Shown: positions 8,635-17,069, counted from the stretch's first letter. The stretch is 26,261 bases of DNA from an uncultured Enorma sp. (GCA_905210055.1 CAJLVH010000009.1:1-26261), one strand, 5' to 3'. Notes: generated by a model not told the origin, from the sequence alone. Made by a program: numbers and translations.

Positions 8635-10725
8635 ATGGCAAGTCTTACCGACCGCTTCGGAACCATGGTGTTCTCCGAAAGCGTCATGAAGGACTATCTT
8701 CCCAAGGATGTCTACAAAACTCTGCTCGCAACGATCGAGGAGGGCGAGCCCATCAACCTTGACGTGGCGAACGCCGTCGCGCACGCCATGAAGACGTGGG
8801 CGCTCGAGCATGGCGCCACGCACTATGCGCATTGGTTCCAGCCGCTCTCCGGCATCACGAGCGAGAAGCACGACAGCTTCCTCGAGCCTGTGGGCGACGG
8901 TACCGCCCTCACGAAGTTCACGGGCAAGGCGCTCATTCAGGGCGAGCCGGATGCCTCGAGCTTCCCGAACGGCGGCCTTCGCGCCACGTTCGAGGCGCGC
9001 GGCTACACGGCGTGGGATCCCACGAGCCCGGCCTTCATCAAGGACGAGGTGCTCTGCATCCCCACGGCGTTCTGCGGCTACAACGGCGAGGCGCTCGACA
9101 AGAAGACCCCGCTGCTGCGCTCTATGACGGCGCTCGACCGCGAGGCCAAGCGCGTGCTCGCGCTCTTCGGCAAGTATCCGAAGCGCGTGGTGCCGAGCAT
9201 CGGCCTCGAGCAGGAGTACTTCCTCATCAAGAAGGACGCGTACCGCAAGCGCCGCGACCTGGTCATCACCGGCCGCACGCTCTTCGGTGCCCCGCCCTGC
9301 AAGGGCCAGGAGCTCGAGGAGCACTACTTCGGCGCCATCCGTCCCAGCGTGTCCAAGTACATGAAGGCGCTCGATGACGATCTCTGGGCGCTCGGCATTC
9401 CCGCGAAGACGAAGCACAACGAGGTCGCGCCCTGCCAGCACGAGCTCGCGCCCGTCTACACCGAGCTCAACAAGGGCATCGACAACAACATGCTTGTCAT
9501 GGAGAAGATGAAGCTCGTCGCTACGAACTTCGACCTCACCTGCCTCTTGCACGAGAAGCCGTTCGAGGGCATCAACGGTAGCGGCAAGCACAACAACTGG
9601 TCGATTTCCGCAGGCAAGGAGAACCTGCTCGATCCTGGCGATACCCCGCTCGAGAACCTGCAGTTCGTGGTCTTCCTCACCTCTGTGATCGAAGCGGTCG
9701 ACAAGTACCAGGGGCTTTTGCGCATGTCCGTCGCGAGCTGCGGCAACGATCACCGTTTGGGCGCGAACGAGGCGCCGCCGGCAATCATCTCGATCTTTTT
9801 GGGTGACCAGCTCACCGAGGTCGTGCAGAAGATTATGGACGGCAAGGCGAGCGTCCATGCCACGCATGGCGTGCTCGATCTGGGCGCGGACGTGCTGCCC
9901 AACCTCGAGCAGGACAATACGGATCGCAACCGCACCTCCCCCTTCGCCTTCACGGGTAACAAGTTCGAGTTCCGTGCCGTGGGCTCCGAACAGAACGCGA
10001 GCGACGCGAACCTCGTGCTCAACACCGCTGTGGCCGAGACGCTCAAGGAATTCGCCGATGCACTCGAAGGCACGTCTGAGGACGATTTTGCAGCCGCCGC
10101 GCTCGAGTACTGCAAAAAGACGCTCAACGATCACCGCCGCATCCTGTTCTCGGGCGATGGCTACTCCGATGCCTGGCCGGTTGAGGCCGAAAAGCGCGGC
10201 CTTTTGAACCTGCGCACCACGGCCGACGCCCTGCCGCAGATGGTCGCCCCCGAAAGCCTGGCGCTGTGGGAGAACATGGGCGTGCTTTCCGAGACCGAGG
10301 CGTTCAGCCGCTACGAGGTGAAGCTCGAGAAGTACAACAAGCTCATGAACATCGAGGCCACGACGATGATTCGCGAGGCACGCCGCACCTACCGTCCGGC
10401 GATCAGCGCCTACGCGACGAAGGTCGCCAAGGGCTTGGAGACCATCCGCGCCGCAGGTGCCGAGGCAGCCATGACGTGCGAGCAGAACACGCTCAACAAG
10501 CTGTGCGCGGGAATCACCGAGATCAACGAGTCCATCAAGGCGCTCGATGCGGTGCATGTGGCAGCCGAGGCCATCGTGGACTCGCAGGAGCAGGCGAACT
10601 GCTACGCGCATGAAGTCGCGCCCGCGATGGAGCGCCTGCGCACCGCCGTGGATGCCATGGAGGAGATCGTCGCCGCCGATTACTGGCCGGTGCCCACCTA
10701 CGACGACATCCTGTTCTACGTGTAG
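8635..10725 (+). CDS. glnN: Glutamine synthetase type III
   Basis: The 696-residue length is typical of the GSIII family (about 700), far above the roughly 450 of GSI. It makes glutamine from glutamate, ammonia and ATP in the cytoplasm as a large oligomer. Conserved stretches are the N-terminal FGTMVFSESVMKDYLP, GLEQEYFLIKKDAY near 200, INGSGKHNNWSIS near 315, DHRLGANEAPPAIISIFLG near 375 and NRTSPFAFTGNKFEFRAVGS near 435. These carry the metal and glutamate/ATP ligands of the catalytic barrel. AAGGGAG lies about 7 nt before ATG 8635. It diverges from gltBD and supplies the glutamine that GOGAT uses. A strong terminator at 10774-10845 ends it. A 727-codon open frame lies antisense and is a shadow. 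Confidence 0.97.
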   Translation: MASLTDRFGTMVFSESVMKDYLPKDVYKTLLATIEEGEPINLDVANAVAHAMKTWALEHGATHYAHWFQPLSGITSEKHDSFLEPVGDGTALTKFTGKALIQGEPDASSFPNGGLRATFEARGYTAWDPTSPAFIKDEVLCIPTAFCGYNGEALDKKTPLLRSMTALDREAKRVLALFGKYPKRVVPSIGLEQEYFLIKKDAYRKRRDLVITGRTLFGAPPCKGQELEEHYFGAIRPSVSKYMKALDDDLWALGIPAKTKHNEVAPCQHELAPVYTELNKGIDNNMLVMEKMKLVATNFDLTCLLHEKPFEGINGSGKHNNWSISAGKENLLDPGDTPLENLQFVVFLTSVIEAVDKYQGLLRMSVASCGNDHRLGANEAPPAIISIFLGDQLTEVVQKIMDGKASVHATHGVLDLGADVLPNLEQDNTDRNRTSPFAFTGNKFEFRAVGSEQNASDANLVLNTAVAETLKEFADALEGTSEDDFAAAALEYCKKTLNDHRRILFSGDGYSDAWPVEAEKRGLLNLRTTADALPQMVAPESLALWENMGVLSETEAFSRYEVKLEKYNKLMNIEATTMIREARRTYRPAISAYATKVAKGLETIRAAGAEAAMTCEQNTLNKLCAGITEINESIKALDAVHVAAEAIVDSQEQANCYAHEVAPAMERLRTAVDAMEEIVAADYWPVPTYDDILFYV

Positions 10726-10773
10726 GCTCGACTCGTCAGCCCGCTTGACCGAAGCGATCTCCGCGCGCGCCGC

Positions 10774-10845
10774 GCTAAAAATTGCCGAAACCGTCACGAA
10801 GCAACCTCACATCCTTGCTTCGTGGCGGTTTCGGCATTTTTTAGC
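10774..10845. terminator. Bidirectional intrinsic terminator between glnN and the PRD regulator
   Basis: Arms of 31 nt (10774-10804 and 10815-10845) are inverted with two mismatches around a 10-nt loop. The stem runs from A-rich on one side (GCTAAAAATTGCC) to T-rich on the other (GGCATTTTTTAGC), so it works as stem plus U tract on both strands. It lies 3' of two convergent genes, glnN (plus) and the regulator (minus). Confidence 0.95.
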
Positions 10846-10905
10846 ACGATGCGAAGGGAGCAAGAATGGGATGATCCTACCGGGCGGGCTGGCAGATTCG
10901 GCGAC

Positions 10906-12846
10906 TTATTCCATCATGCCGGCAAGCGTGTCGATGAACGTTTCGCGGTCGTGGCAGGCAGCGAGGGCAGTCACATGGGTGGGCTCGATGAGCACGGAGA
11001 TGAGCGGGTCGAAGATCTCGTTCAGGATGGCGCGCTCGTGCAGGCTGAAGGAAAGCATAAGGACAAGGCTCACGCTCGAGCCGGCCCAGTCGAGTGGAGC
11101 GGACGGAACAAGAACGGCGATGCCGCTTCGCTCGGCGTGCGGCTTGAGCGCATGGGGCACTGCGACGCAGCCGAACGCGGTGGCCGAGAGGTTTTCGCGC
11201 TCCCATATTTCGCCAGCGTAGCCGGGTTGCACGAAGTCATTGCGCTCAAGCGTTTCGGCAAGGACGTCGATCGCCTGCTCGCGCGAGCTCGCCCGTGCAT
11301 CGCGTGCCTCGAATAGCTCGGGCGTGATGAGCGCCTCGAGCTGCTCGCGGAAGCGAACGCGCCGCTTCTCGTGCTGGATGCGCGAAACAAGGGCGCGGAT
11401 ATGCCCGACATCGGAAGGTTTCGGCGCGATGCCAATGCGGTACACGGGAACTTCCGGAACATCGTTGAGCGGCGCGGACGCCAGGATGAGCTCGACGTCG
11501 GGGGTGCGCGAAAGCTCCTCGGGCGAGGTTGCGACGTCGCAGATGAGCACGTCGTCGGGGAAGTTGCGCTCGACGAAGCGCTGCAGGTTCTTATCGATGT
11601 TGTAGTAGGCGGGGCAGAACAGCACGCATTTCACGCGGGCGGCGAGCTGTCGCTGCGCCTCGAGCGCGCTTCCCAGGTGGAACGCGATGTAGGCGATTTC
11701 GTCATCGTTGATGGTAAACCCGGTTTCGGCGGCGATGATGCTCGCGCAGTAGACGCCGCTGTCGTAGAGCAGGGGGCAGGTGGCGCGAATCTCCTCCGTA
11801 AGCGGGTTTCGCGAGAACGACTTTTGATCTGCGCGGGCGAGCAGGTTTTTGATGTGCAGGGCGAAGCGAGCGTAGAACTCGCGCTCCGAGAGGTTGATGA
11901 AGTAATAGGATTCGATGCCACCAATAAGCCTATTCACCAGCGCAAGACAGTCTTTTCCTACGATCTGCTCGAGCTCTTCGTCCGATTGCGCATCTCCCAC
12001 GATATGCGTCGTGCGCGTCGAGAGCAGGAGCGCAAGCTCCTGGCGTTCGCTCGATGCGAAGGGTACGCAGAAGTCTTCGCTGAGGTTTTCCGCGATCTCA
12101 TCCGCCATGGCGAGGTCGTGCGCCTGGATGATCGCCGCGGCCGGTTTGTCCGGGCTCTCCACATGCGAGGCCTTGCTGTTGCGTATGCGGTCGATGGCGA
12201 TGGCGATGTGCAGCACGATGTTGACGAGCGAGTAGCCGTTCACGAAGAAGCGATGCTTGTCGAGCGTATCGATGACGGTCTCGCGGATTCGGGCGGCGTC
12301 GATATCGGGGAACGCATGCTGGATGGTGGCGACATCGAGGAAGGACGCCGAAGCTTCGTCGTAGAGGAGCTCGCCCAAGACGCGCCGCTTGTTCTTCTCC
12401 GTCCCATGGACCGAGAGATGCCCGTCTGCCTGCACGAGCGTGAGATCGAACGGGGCGAGATGCCGGCGCGCGCGGGAAAGCACGGCGTTCATGGTCGACG
12501 TCGAGACGAAGAGCTCTTCCGCGAGGTCTGCGGTGGAGAGGGGGACGGGGCTGCGCAGCACGCGGTTCACCAGGTAGGCGCTTCGCTCCGCATTCGTTTG
12601 CGGAATGCTCGCGTGCGCCGCCTCGAGGCTCTCGCGGTCGAGGAGGTTCCGAGCGGCATCGATGCGGTACCAGTAGCCCTTCCGGCTCGATTCGATGCAC
12701 GTCATGCCCGCTTGCCGGTTTATGGAGTGAACGTAGGAGCGAACGGTGCGCTCGGAGACCCCCACCGCAGCGGCGAGCTCGACCGCCGTGATGGGCTCTG
12801 TGCGCTCCAAGATGATGTGGAGAACCTTGCGTTCGTTTTCCTTCAC
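10906..12846 (-). CDS. PRD-containing PTS transcriptional activator, LicR/MtlR type
   Basis: This 646-residue protein has the full modular order of the DNA-binding PRD family. An N-terminal HTH (about 5-60, LAAAVGVSERTVRSYVHSIN) and a second HTH (about 95-160, TADLAEELFVSTSTMNAVLS) come first. PRD1 contains NIVLHIAIAIDRI near 210. PRD2 contains YARFALHIKNLLAR near 335 and YIAFHLGSALE near 390. An EIIB-like segment spans about 415-500, and an EIIA fructose/mannitol-type domain carries VAVPHALKP with phospho-acceptor His565. Family knowledge says phosphorylation by HPr and EII components reports sugar flux and the protein activates its sugar operon. The start is GTG at 12846 with GAGGGA upstream. 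It is divergent from the IIB-IIC-IIA operon it very probably controls. Confidence 0.93.
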   Translation of the reverse strand: MKENERKVLHIILERTEPITAVELAAAVGVSERTVRSYVHSINRQAGMTCIESSRKGYWYRIDAARNLLDRESLEAAHASIPQTNAERSAYLVNRVLRSPVPLSTADLAEELFVSTSTMNAVLSRARRHLAPFDLTLVQADGHLSVHGTEKNKRRVLGELLYDEASASFLDVATIQHAFPDIDAARIRETVIDTLDKHRFFVNGYSLVNIVLHIAIAIDRIRNSKASHVESPDKPAAAIIQAHDLAMADEIAENLSEDFCVPFASSERQELALLLSTRTTHIVGDAQSDEELEQIVGKDCLALVNRLIGGIESYYFINLSEREFYARFALHIKNLLARADQKSFSRNPLTEEIRATCPLLYDSGVYCASIIAAETGFTINDDEIAYIAFHLGSALEAQRQLAARVKCVLFCPAYYNIDKNLQRFVERNFPDDVLICDVATSPEELSRTPDVELILASAPLNDVPEVPVYRIGIAPKPSDVGHIRALVSRIQHEKRRVRFREQLEALITPELFEARDARASSREQAIDVLAETLERNDFVQPGYAGEIWERENLSATAFGCVAVPHALKPHAERSGIAVLVPSAPLDWAGSSVSLVLMLSFSLHERAILNEIFDPLISVLIEPTHVTALAACHDRETFIDTLAGMME

Positions 12847-12903
12847 CGCGTGTCCCTCGGTCTTCTGCCTGCCATGTGGCCGGCACTACATCCTCTCTAG
12901 GCA

Positions 12904-12983
12904 ATTATGCACCATTGCAGGGCGTTGCAGGCTAACCCTGCAAAGATTCGGTCGACGTCCCGTTTTCCGCGTGGTTCTATAAC
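12904..12983. promoter_or_regulatory. Divergent control region: inverted repeat and -10 boxes of the PTS operon and its regulator
   Basis: A perfect 8-bp inverted repeat, TTGCAGGG (12915-12922) and CCCTGCAA (12936-12943), with a 13-nt spacer, is the best activator site. For the PTS operon, TATAAC at 12978-12983 is a good -10 with no recognisable -35. The repeat centre would lie near -61 from the predicted start, a classic activator position. On the minus strand CATAAT (12904-12909) is a possible -10 for the regulator gene, beside the same repeat, allowing autoregulation. Binding is inferred. Confidence 0.5.
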
Positions 12984-13037
12984 CATGTCGTGCTGTCATG
13001 CCTCGAATGCTCGGGGCGGAACAAGAAGGGAGAGCCG

Positions 13038-13358
13038 ATGAAGAAGCTGAACGTGCTGCTCGTATGCGGATCGGGGGCGAGCTCGGGCTTCATGGCCGCC
13101 AACATCCGCAAGGCGGCGAGCGCGCGCGGTCTGGACGTGAGCGTCGTGGCGCGCAGTGAGTCCGAGATCGAGAGCTACATCGACGACATCGATGTGCTCA
13201 TGGCGGGCCCGCATCTCGCCTACATCATGGACGAGATCGACGAGTACGCCGAGGAGAACCCCGACCTCAAGGTCATCCTCATGCGCGGGGACTACTACTC
13301 CAAGCTCGATGGCGAGGCCGCTCTCGACCACATGCTCGAGGAGCTCGGCGAAAAGTAA
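13038..13358 (+). CDS. PTS lactose/cellobiose-family EIIB component
   Basis: This 106-residue cytoplasmic phosphocarrier takes the phosphoryl group from EIIA and hands it to the incoming sugar on EIIC. It begins MKKLNVLLVCGSGASSGFMA, with the phosphorylated Cys at position 10 in the typical P-loop-like VCGSGASSGFM, and continues LMAGPHLAYIMDEI, usual for the family. I chose ATG 13038 with GGGAGAG 4-5 nt upstream over an in-frame ATG 48 nt earlier, which would add a non-homologous leader. First gene of the operon; EIIC follows after 66 nt. Confidence 0.93.
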   Translation: MKKLNVLLVCGSGASSGFMAANIRKAASARGLDVSVVARSESEIESYIDDIDVLMAGPHLAYIMDEIDEYAEENPDLKVILMRGDYYSKLDGEAALDHMLEELGEK

Positions 13359-13424
13359 CGCCGACCTCCGCGACCAGGTATCGCACGGCGGGCGCATCCG
13401 CCGGCTTACGAAAGGAATTGATTC

Positions 13425-14723
13425 ATGGGCTTCATGAATTGGCTGGAAAACAGCTTCGCACCCAAGATGAATGCGATCAGCCGCAACGTCTGGGTCACCG
13501 CTATCAAAGACACCATGCTCCAGATCCTGCCGTTCATCTTCGTCGGCTCCATCTTCTGCGTGGGCACCATCGTCGAGACGTACGTGACGCTGCCGTTCTC
13601 GTTCTGGACGCCGTTCGGTTGGACGATGGGCCTTCTGTCCCTCTTCGTGTCCTTCCTGCTTCCGCTCAACTTCTGCGAGCGCAAGAGGCTCCGCAAGACG
13701 CGTCTCGTGGCTGCCTGCTGCGGCGTGTCCTGCTTCCTCATCTCCATCACCCCGCAGGTCATGATCGACGGCACCGTGGGCTTCGGCTCCTCCGCGCTGG
13801 GTGCCGGCGGCATGTTCTGCGCCATGATCACCGGTGTGATCGTGTGCATCGTGTTCAACCTCTTCGGTAAGTTCACCTTCTTCAAGGAGGACAGCGTCAT
13901 CCCCGACTTCGTGCGCCAGTGGTTCGACGCCCTCCTGCCCATTACGATCGTTGTCTTCGGCATGTTCTTCGTCGTCCAGGTGCTCAACGTCAACCTGTAC
14001 GCGCTCGTCGTGAGCATCTTCATGCCGCTCTCCAACGTGCTCAACACCTGGTGGGGCATGAGCCTCTTCTGGTTCATCACCTGCTTCATCTACTCCATGG
14101 GCATCTCCGGCTGGGTGCTTTCGTCCATTCAGACGCCTGTCCAGATGGCCACTATCGCGGCGAACCTCGAGCTCATCGCGCTCGGCACCGCCACCCCCGA
14201 CAACCTGGGCATCTTCAACTACACCCTCATGTTCTGCACCTACATGTGGTGGGGTGGCATCGGCTCGACCATGCCGCTCGTCATCATGATGCTCTTCTCG
14301 AAGGCCAAGGAGCTCAAGGCGCTCGGCCGCGCCTGCATCGCCCCCGCGATCTTCAACATCAACGAGCCCGTCGTGTTCGGTGCCATCGCCTGGCGTCCCG
14401 TCATGATGGTCGCCATGTGGCTCCAGGGCATCCTCATCCCGCTCTTCACCTACCTGGGCGTGAAGGTGCTCCAGATCGCGCCGTTCAACAACATCCAGTT
14501 CGACCTGTGGTACTGCCCGTACCCCATCGGCACCTGGATCTCCACGCAGTCCATCATGGCCGTGCTGTTCGTGATCGCGTCCTTCGTGGTGTCCGGCCTC
14601 ATCTGGTACCCGTTCTTCAAGACGTATGAGAAGCAGCTCATCGCCGAAGAGGCCGAGGCTGAGGCAGAGGCCGAGGCCAAGGCCGCCAAGAAGGCCGCCC
14701 GCATCGAGGCCGCCGAGGCGTAA
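13425..14723 (+). CDS. PTS lactose/cellobiose-family EIIC permease
   Basis: This 432-residue integral membrane protein has about ten hydrophobic segments spread over residues 25-405. It carries the sugar across the membrane, and EIIB phosphorylates it. Family marks include an N-terminal amphipathic start (MGFMNWLENSFAPKMNAIS), the VTAIKDTMLQILPFIFVGS opening helix, and the INEPVVFGAIAWRPVMMV signature near 310-325, with the sugar-binding NEP. The C-terminal 25 residues are an Ala/Glu/Lys-rich tail after the last helix. The tail is low-complexity and may form a short charged helix. GAAAGGAA lies about 7 nt before ATG 13425. Substrate specificity cannot be read from sequence; aryl- or alkyl-beta-glucosides or cellobiose fit the neighbouring hydrolase. 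Confidence 0.93.
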   Translation: MGFMNWLENSFAPKMNAISRNVWVTAIKDTMLQILPFIFVGSIFCVGTIVETYVTLPFSFWTPFGWTMGLLSLFVSFLLPLNFCERKRLRKTRLVAACCGVSCFLISITPQVMIDGTVGFGSSALGAGGMFCAMITGVIVCIVFNLFGKFTFFKEDSVIPDFVRQWFDALLPITIVVFGMFFVVQVLNVNLYALVVSIFMPLSNVLNTWWGMSLFWFITCFIYSMGISGWVLSSIQTPVQMATIAANLELIALGTATPDNLGIFNYTLMFCTYMWWGGIGSTMPLVIMMLFSKAKELKALGRACIAPAIFNINEPVVFGAIAWRPVMMVAMWLQGILIPLFTYLGVKVLQIAPFNNIQFDLWYCPYPIGTWISTQSIMAVLFVIASFVVSGLIWYPFFKTYEKQLIAEEAEAEAEAEAKAAKKAARIEAAEA

Positions 14724-14794
14724 GCTTCACCATCGCGCCGGGTGCCGCCCCACGCTGCACCCGGTACCCAACTCATACCGAGAAGGAGGTATCC

Positions 14795-15139
14795 ATGGAC
14801 GAGAAGACCGTTCAGAGCGCGATGGAGATCATCCTGAACGCCGGCGACGCGCGCCTTAAGAACAAGGAGGCGCTCGAGGCCGTGGCACAGGGCGACCTGG
14901 CCGCCGCGCGCGAGAAGATGGCCGAAGCCCATGCCAAGATCACCGAGGCGCATCGCGTGCAGACCGATGCGATCCAGGGTGAGGCTGCGGGCGAGAAGAT
15001 GGAGTATTCGCTCCTCTTCACGCACGCTCAGGACACGCTCATGACCATCAACAGCGAGATCACCATCACCAAGCAGCTCGTGAATGTGTTCGAGGCGTAC
15101 GATGCGCGCCTTGCCGCTCTCGAGGCGAAGCTCGCGTAA
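14795..15139 (+). CDS. PTS lactose/cellobiose-family EIIA component
   Basis: This 114-residue all-helical protein matches the LacF/CelC-like EIIA family in length and layout. The phosphorylated histidine is His77 in YSLLFTHAQDTLM, equivalent to the LLVHAQDHLM motif. The region GDARLKNKEALEAVAQGDLA matches the family's first helices, and KQLVNVFEAYDARLAALEAK ends it. AAGGAGG lies 6 nt before ATG 14795. It receives phosphate from HPr, encoded at the end of the same operon, and passes it to EIIB. A hairpin follows directly downstream. Confidence 0.94.
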   Translation: MDEKTVQSAMEIILNAGDARLKNKEALEAVAQGDLAAAREKMAEAHAKITEAHRVQTDAIQGEAAGEKMEYSLLFTHAQDTLMTINSEITITKQLVNVFEAYDARLAALEAKLA

Positions 15140-15148
15140 GAGCCGCCC

Positions 15149-15181
15149 ATGATAATTTGGTGTCAGACACCTTTTTATCAT
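15149..15181. terminator. Perfect palindromic hairpin between EIIA and the GH1 gene
   Basis: The 33-nt element is ATGATAA, TTT, GGTGT, CAG loop, ACACC, TTT, TTATCAT: two perfect stems around a symmetric TTT/TTT internal loop. With CCTTTTT after the inner stem it looks like a weak intrinsic terminator or attenuator on the plus strand. It lies inside the operon, 34 nt before the GH1 start, so it could lower expression of the hydrolase and HPr relative to the transporter, or protect the upstream mRNA. Confidence 0.6.
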
Positions 15182-15214
15182 TTGCTGCATGACACGACGA
15201 AAGGATCGCAGCAT

Positions 15215-16666
15215 ATGCTTACGGTTCCCAAAGGGTTCCCGAGCGACTTCCTGTGGGGCGGCGCGGTTGCCGCGAACCAGTGCGAAGGCGCTTGGGACGT
15301 TGACGGCAAGGGTCCGAGCGTCGCCGACATCAACGAGTTCTACGACAACATTGCGGTCGACAAGAAGGAGAACGGCGAGATCACCGCGGAGTATGTGCGC
15401 GGCGCCCTCGCGGCTGGTCCGGAGCGCATCTTCCCCAAGCGCAACGCCATCGACTTCTATCACACCTATCCCGAGGATCTGAAGCTCCTCGCGGATTTGG
15501 GGCTCAAGACGTTCCGCACGTCGATCGATTGGGCGCGCATCTTCCCCAACGGCGACGACGCCGAGCCCAACGAGGCAGGCCTCGCGTTTTACGACCGCCT
15601 CTTCGACGAGATCCGCGCGAACGGCATGGAGCCGCTCGTCACCATCTCGCACTACGAGATGCCCATCAACCTTACGCTCAACTACACCGGTTGGTATTCG
15701 CGCGAGGTCATCGACTTCTTCGTGCGCTACTGCCAGGTCGTGTTCGATCGTTTTGCCAGCAAGGTGAAGTACTGGGTCGTCGTGAACCAAGTGAACTTCG
15801 TGGCGCTCGAGAGCTTCAACCACCTGGGCGTGGCGGCCGATAAGGTCGACGACCTGCTCTCCGCTAAGTATCAGGCCGTCCATCACGAGCTCCTCGCTAT
15901 GGCGAAGGCGACGAAGTACGCGCACGAGCACCATCCCGGTCTCCAGATCGGTGTCATGGTGGGCGGCAGCCTTGCGTATCCCGCGTCGAGCAAGCCCGCC
16001 GACGTGCTCGCTACGATGCGCCACAACCAGATGGAGTGCTTCTGCACGGACATCCTGCTGCGCGGCACGTACCCCGGCTACGCCACGCGCTTCTTCGAGG
16101 ACTTCGGCATCCATGTCGAGGTCTCGGACGAGGACCTGGCCGTGTGGGCTGATCCCGCCGCGCTCGGTGACTTCTTCGCCATGTCGTACTACTACACCGA
16201 GATGGTGACGGTCGAGGGCTTCGCCAAGAACAACCGCGGGACGCGCAACCCCGAGCTCGAAGCGAGCCCGTGGGGCTGGACCGTTGACCCGCAGGGCTTC
16301 CGCTTCATGCTCAACGAGTATTACGACCGGTATCAGAAGCCCGTTTACATTCTGGAGAACGGCCTGGGCGCGTACGACAAGGTCGAGGAAGACGGATCGA
16401 TCCACGATACGTACCGCATCGACTACCTGCGCGCGCACATCGAGCAGATGCGCGAGGCCATTAAGGACGGCGTCGATATTCGCGGCTACTACGCATGGGG
16501 TCCCATCGATATCGTGAGCTGCTCGTCCTCCGAGATGAGCAAGCGCTATGGCTTCATCTACGTCGATCTTGACGATTACGGCCAAGGTACCGGCAAGCGT
16601 TCGCTCAAGGACAGCTATGCCTGGTACCAGAAGGTCATCGCCACGAACGGCGAGGATCTGGCGTAA
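15215..16666 (+). CDS. GH1 family 6-phospho-beta-glucosidase-like glycosidase with Gln at the acid/base site
   Basis: This 483-residue protein has a GH1 TIM barrel. The start FPSDFLWGGAVAANQCEGAW, TSIDWARIFPNG near 103 and SHYEMP near 145 are family marks. The nucleophile Glu381 is in YILENGLGAYD. A C-terminal SSSEMSKRYGFIYVD near 435-450 matches the phosphate-binding S/K/Y set of 6-phospho-glycosidases. The acid/base position, usually NE in TFNEIN, reads VVNQVNF, so Asn191-Gln192 replaces Asn-Glu (codon CAA at 15788). Plant myrosinases carry the same change. It should cleave the phosphorylated glycoside delivered by the adjacent PTS, but the linkage may be atypical. ATG 15215 follows GAAAGGA; an upstream in-frame ATG at 15149 lies inside the hairpin and was rejected. 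Confidence 0.92.
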   Translation: MLTVPKGFPSDFLWGGAVAANQCEGAWDVDGKGPSVADINEFYDNIAVDKKENGEITAEYVRGALAAGPERIFPKRNAIDFYHTYPEDLKLLADLGLKTFRTSIDWARIFPNGDDAEPNEAGLAFYDRLFDEIRANGMEPLVTISHYEMPINLTLNYTGWYSREVIDFFVRYCQVVFDRFASKVKYWVVVNQVNFVALESFNHLGVAADKVDDLLSAKYQAVHHELLAMAKATKYAHEHHPGLQIGVMVGGSLAYPASSKPADVLATMRHNQMECFCTDILLRGTYPGYATRFFEDFGIHVEVSDEDLAVWADPAALGDFFAMSYYYTEMVTVEGFAKNNRGTRNPELEASPWGWTVDPQGFRFMLNEYYDRYQKPVYILENGLGAYDKVEEDGSIHDTYRIDYLRAHIEQMREAIKDGVDIRGYYAWGPIDIVSCSSSEMSKRYGFIYVDLDDYGQGTGKRSLKDSYAWYQKVIATNGEDLA

Positions 16667-16725
16667 AGCGCACCTGATTCGCGGCGGGGCGGGCTCGCTT
16701 CGCCGCGCGCATGAAGGAGACGGTC

Positions 16726-16998
16726 ATGTATTCAAAGGTAACGACGATCACGAACCCGAGCGGCCTGCATGCGCGCCCGGCGGCCGTGTTCGTAAAGGCA
16801 GCCTCGGACTTCGCATCGAAGGTCACCCTGCGCAAGAACGAGGACGGTGCTCCCGAGCGCGACGCGAAATCCATCCTCATGGTTATGGGCATGGGGCTCG
16901 GCGCCGGCTCCGAGGTGGAGATTTCCGCCGAGGGCGCTGACGAGCAGGAAGCGGTCGACGCGCTCGTGGCGCTCATCGAAAGCGGCTGCGGCGAGTAG
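16726..16998 (+). CDS. Phosphocarrier protein HPr
   Basis: This 90-residue HPr has the phosphorylated His15 in NPSGLHARPAA. It also has a regulatory-type Ser49 in RDAKSILMVMGMGLGAG, the position of HPr Ser46 displaced by a small insertion around GAPE. Enzyme I phosphorylates the His; HPr kinase, if present, would act on the Ser. I chose ATG 16726, which has AAGGAG 6 nt upstream; an ATG at 16711 would include the ribosome site. As the last gene of the PTS operon it may be the general HPr or a dedicated copy. The terminator at 17070 follows. Confidence 0.94.
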   Translation: MYSKVTTITNPSGLHARPAAVFVKAASDFASKVTLRKNEDGAPERDAKSILMVMGMGLGAGSEVEISAEGADEQEAVDALVALIESGCGE

Positions 16999-17069
16999 TT
17001 GGCTGCGGCGAGCAATCGCAAAGCTTTGGCAAACCGACCCGGGTTCTCCCCAGGTATCCCGGGTGGTAT

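Noticed and set aside
8614..10797. A 727-codon open frame antisense to the glutamine synthetase gene
   Set aside because: It mirrors the strongly biased codons of glnN, has no ribosome site and reads as low-complexity Val/Leu/Glu/Arg-rich sequence; it also runs into the glnN leader and terminator.
11371..12900. A 509-codon plus-strand frame opposite the PRD regulator
   Set aside because: The regulator's domains are clear on the minus strand; the opposite frame has no start site or family motif.
12978..12983. A target for RNA antitermination (RAT/terminator pair) before the PTS operon
   Set aside because: No terminator hairpin lies between the -10 box and the IIB gene, and the regulator carries DNA-binding HTH domains in place of the RNA-binding domain of BglG-type antiterminators.
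14450..16585. A 711-codon open frame antisense to IIC, IIA and the GH1 gene
   Set aside because: It spans three well-supported genes and their intergenic gaps on the other strand and has no recognisable domain.
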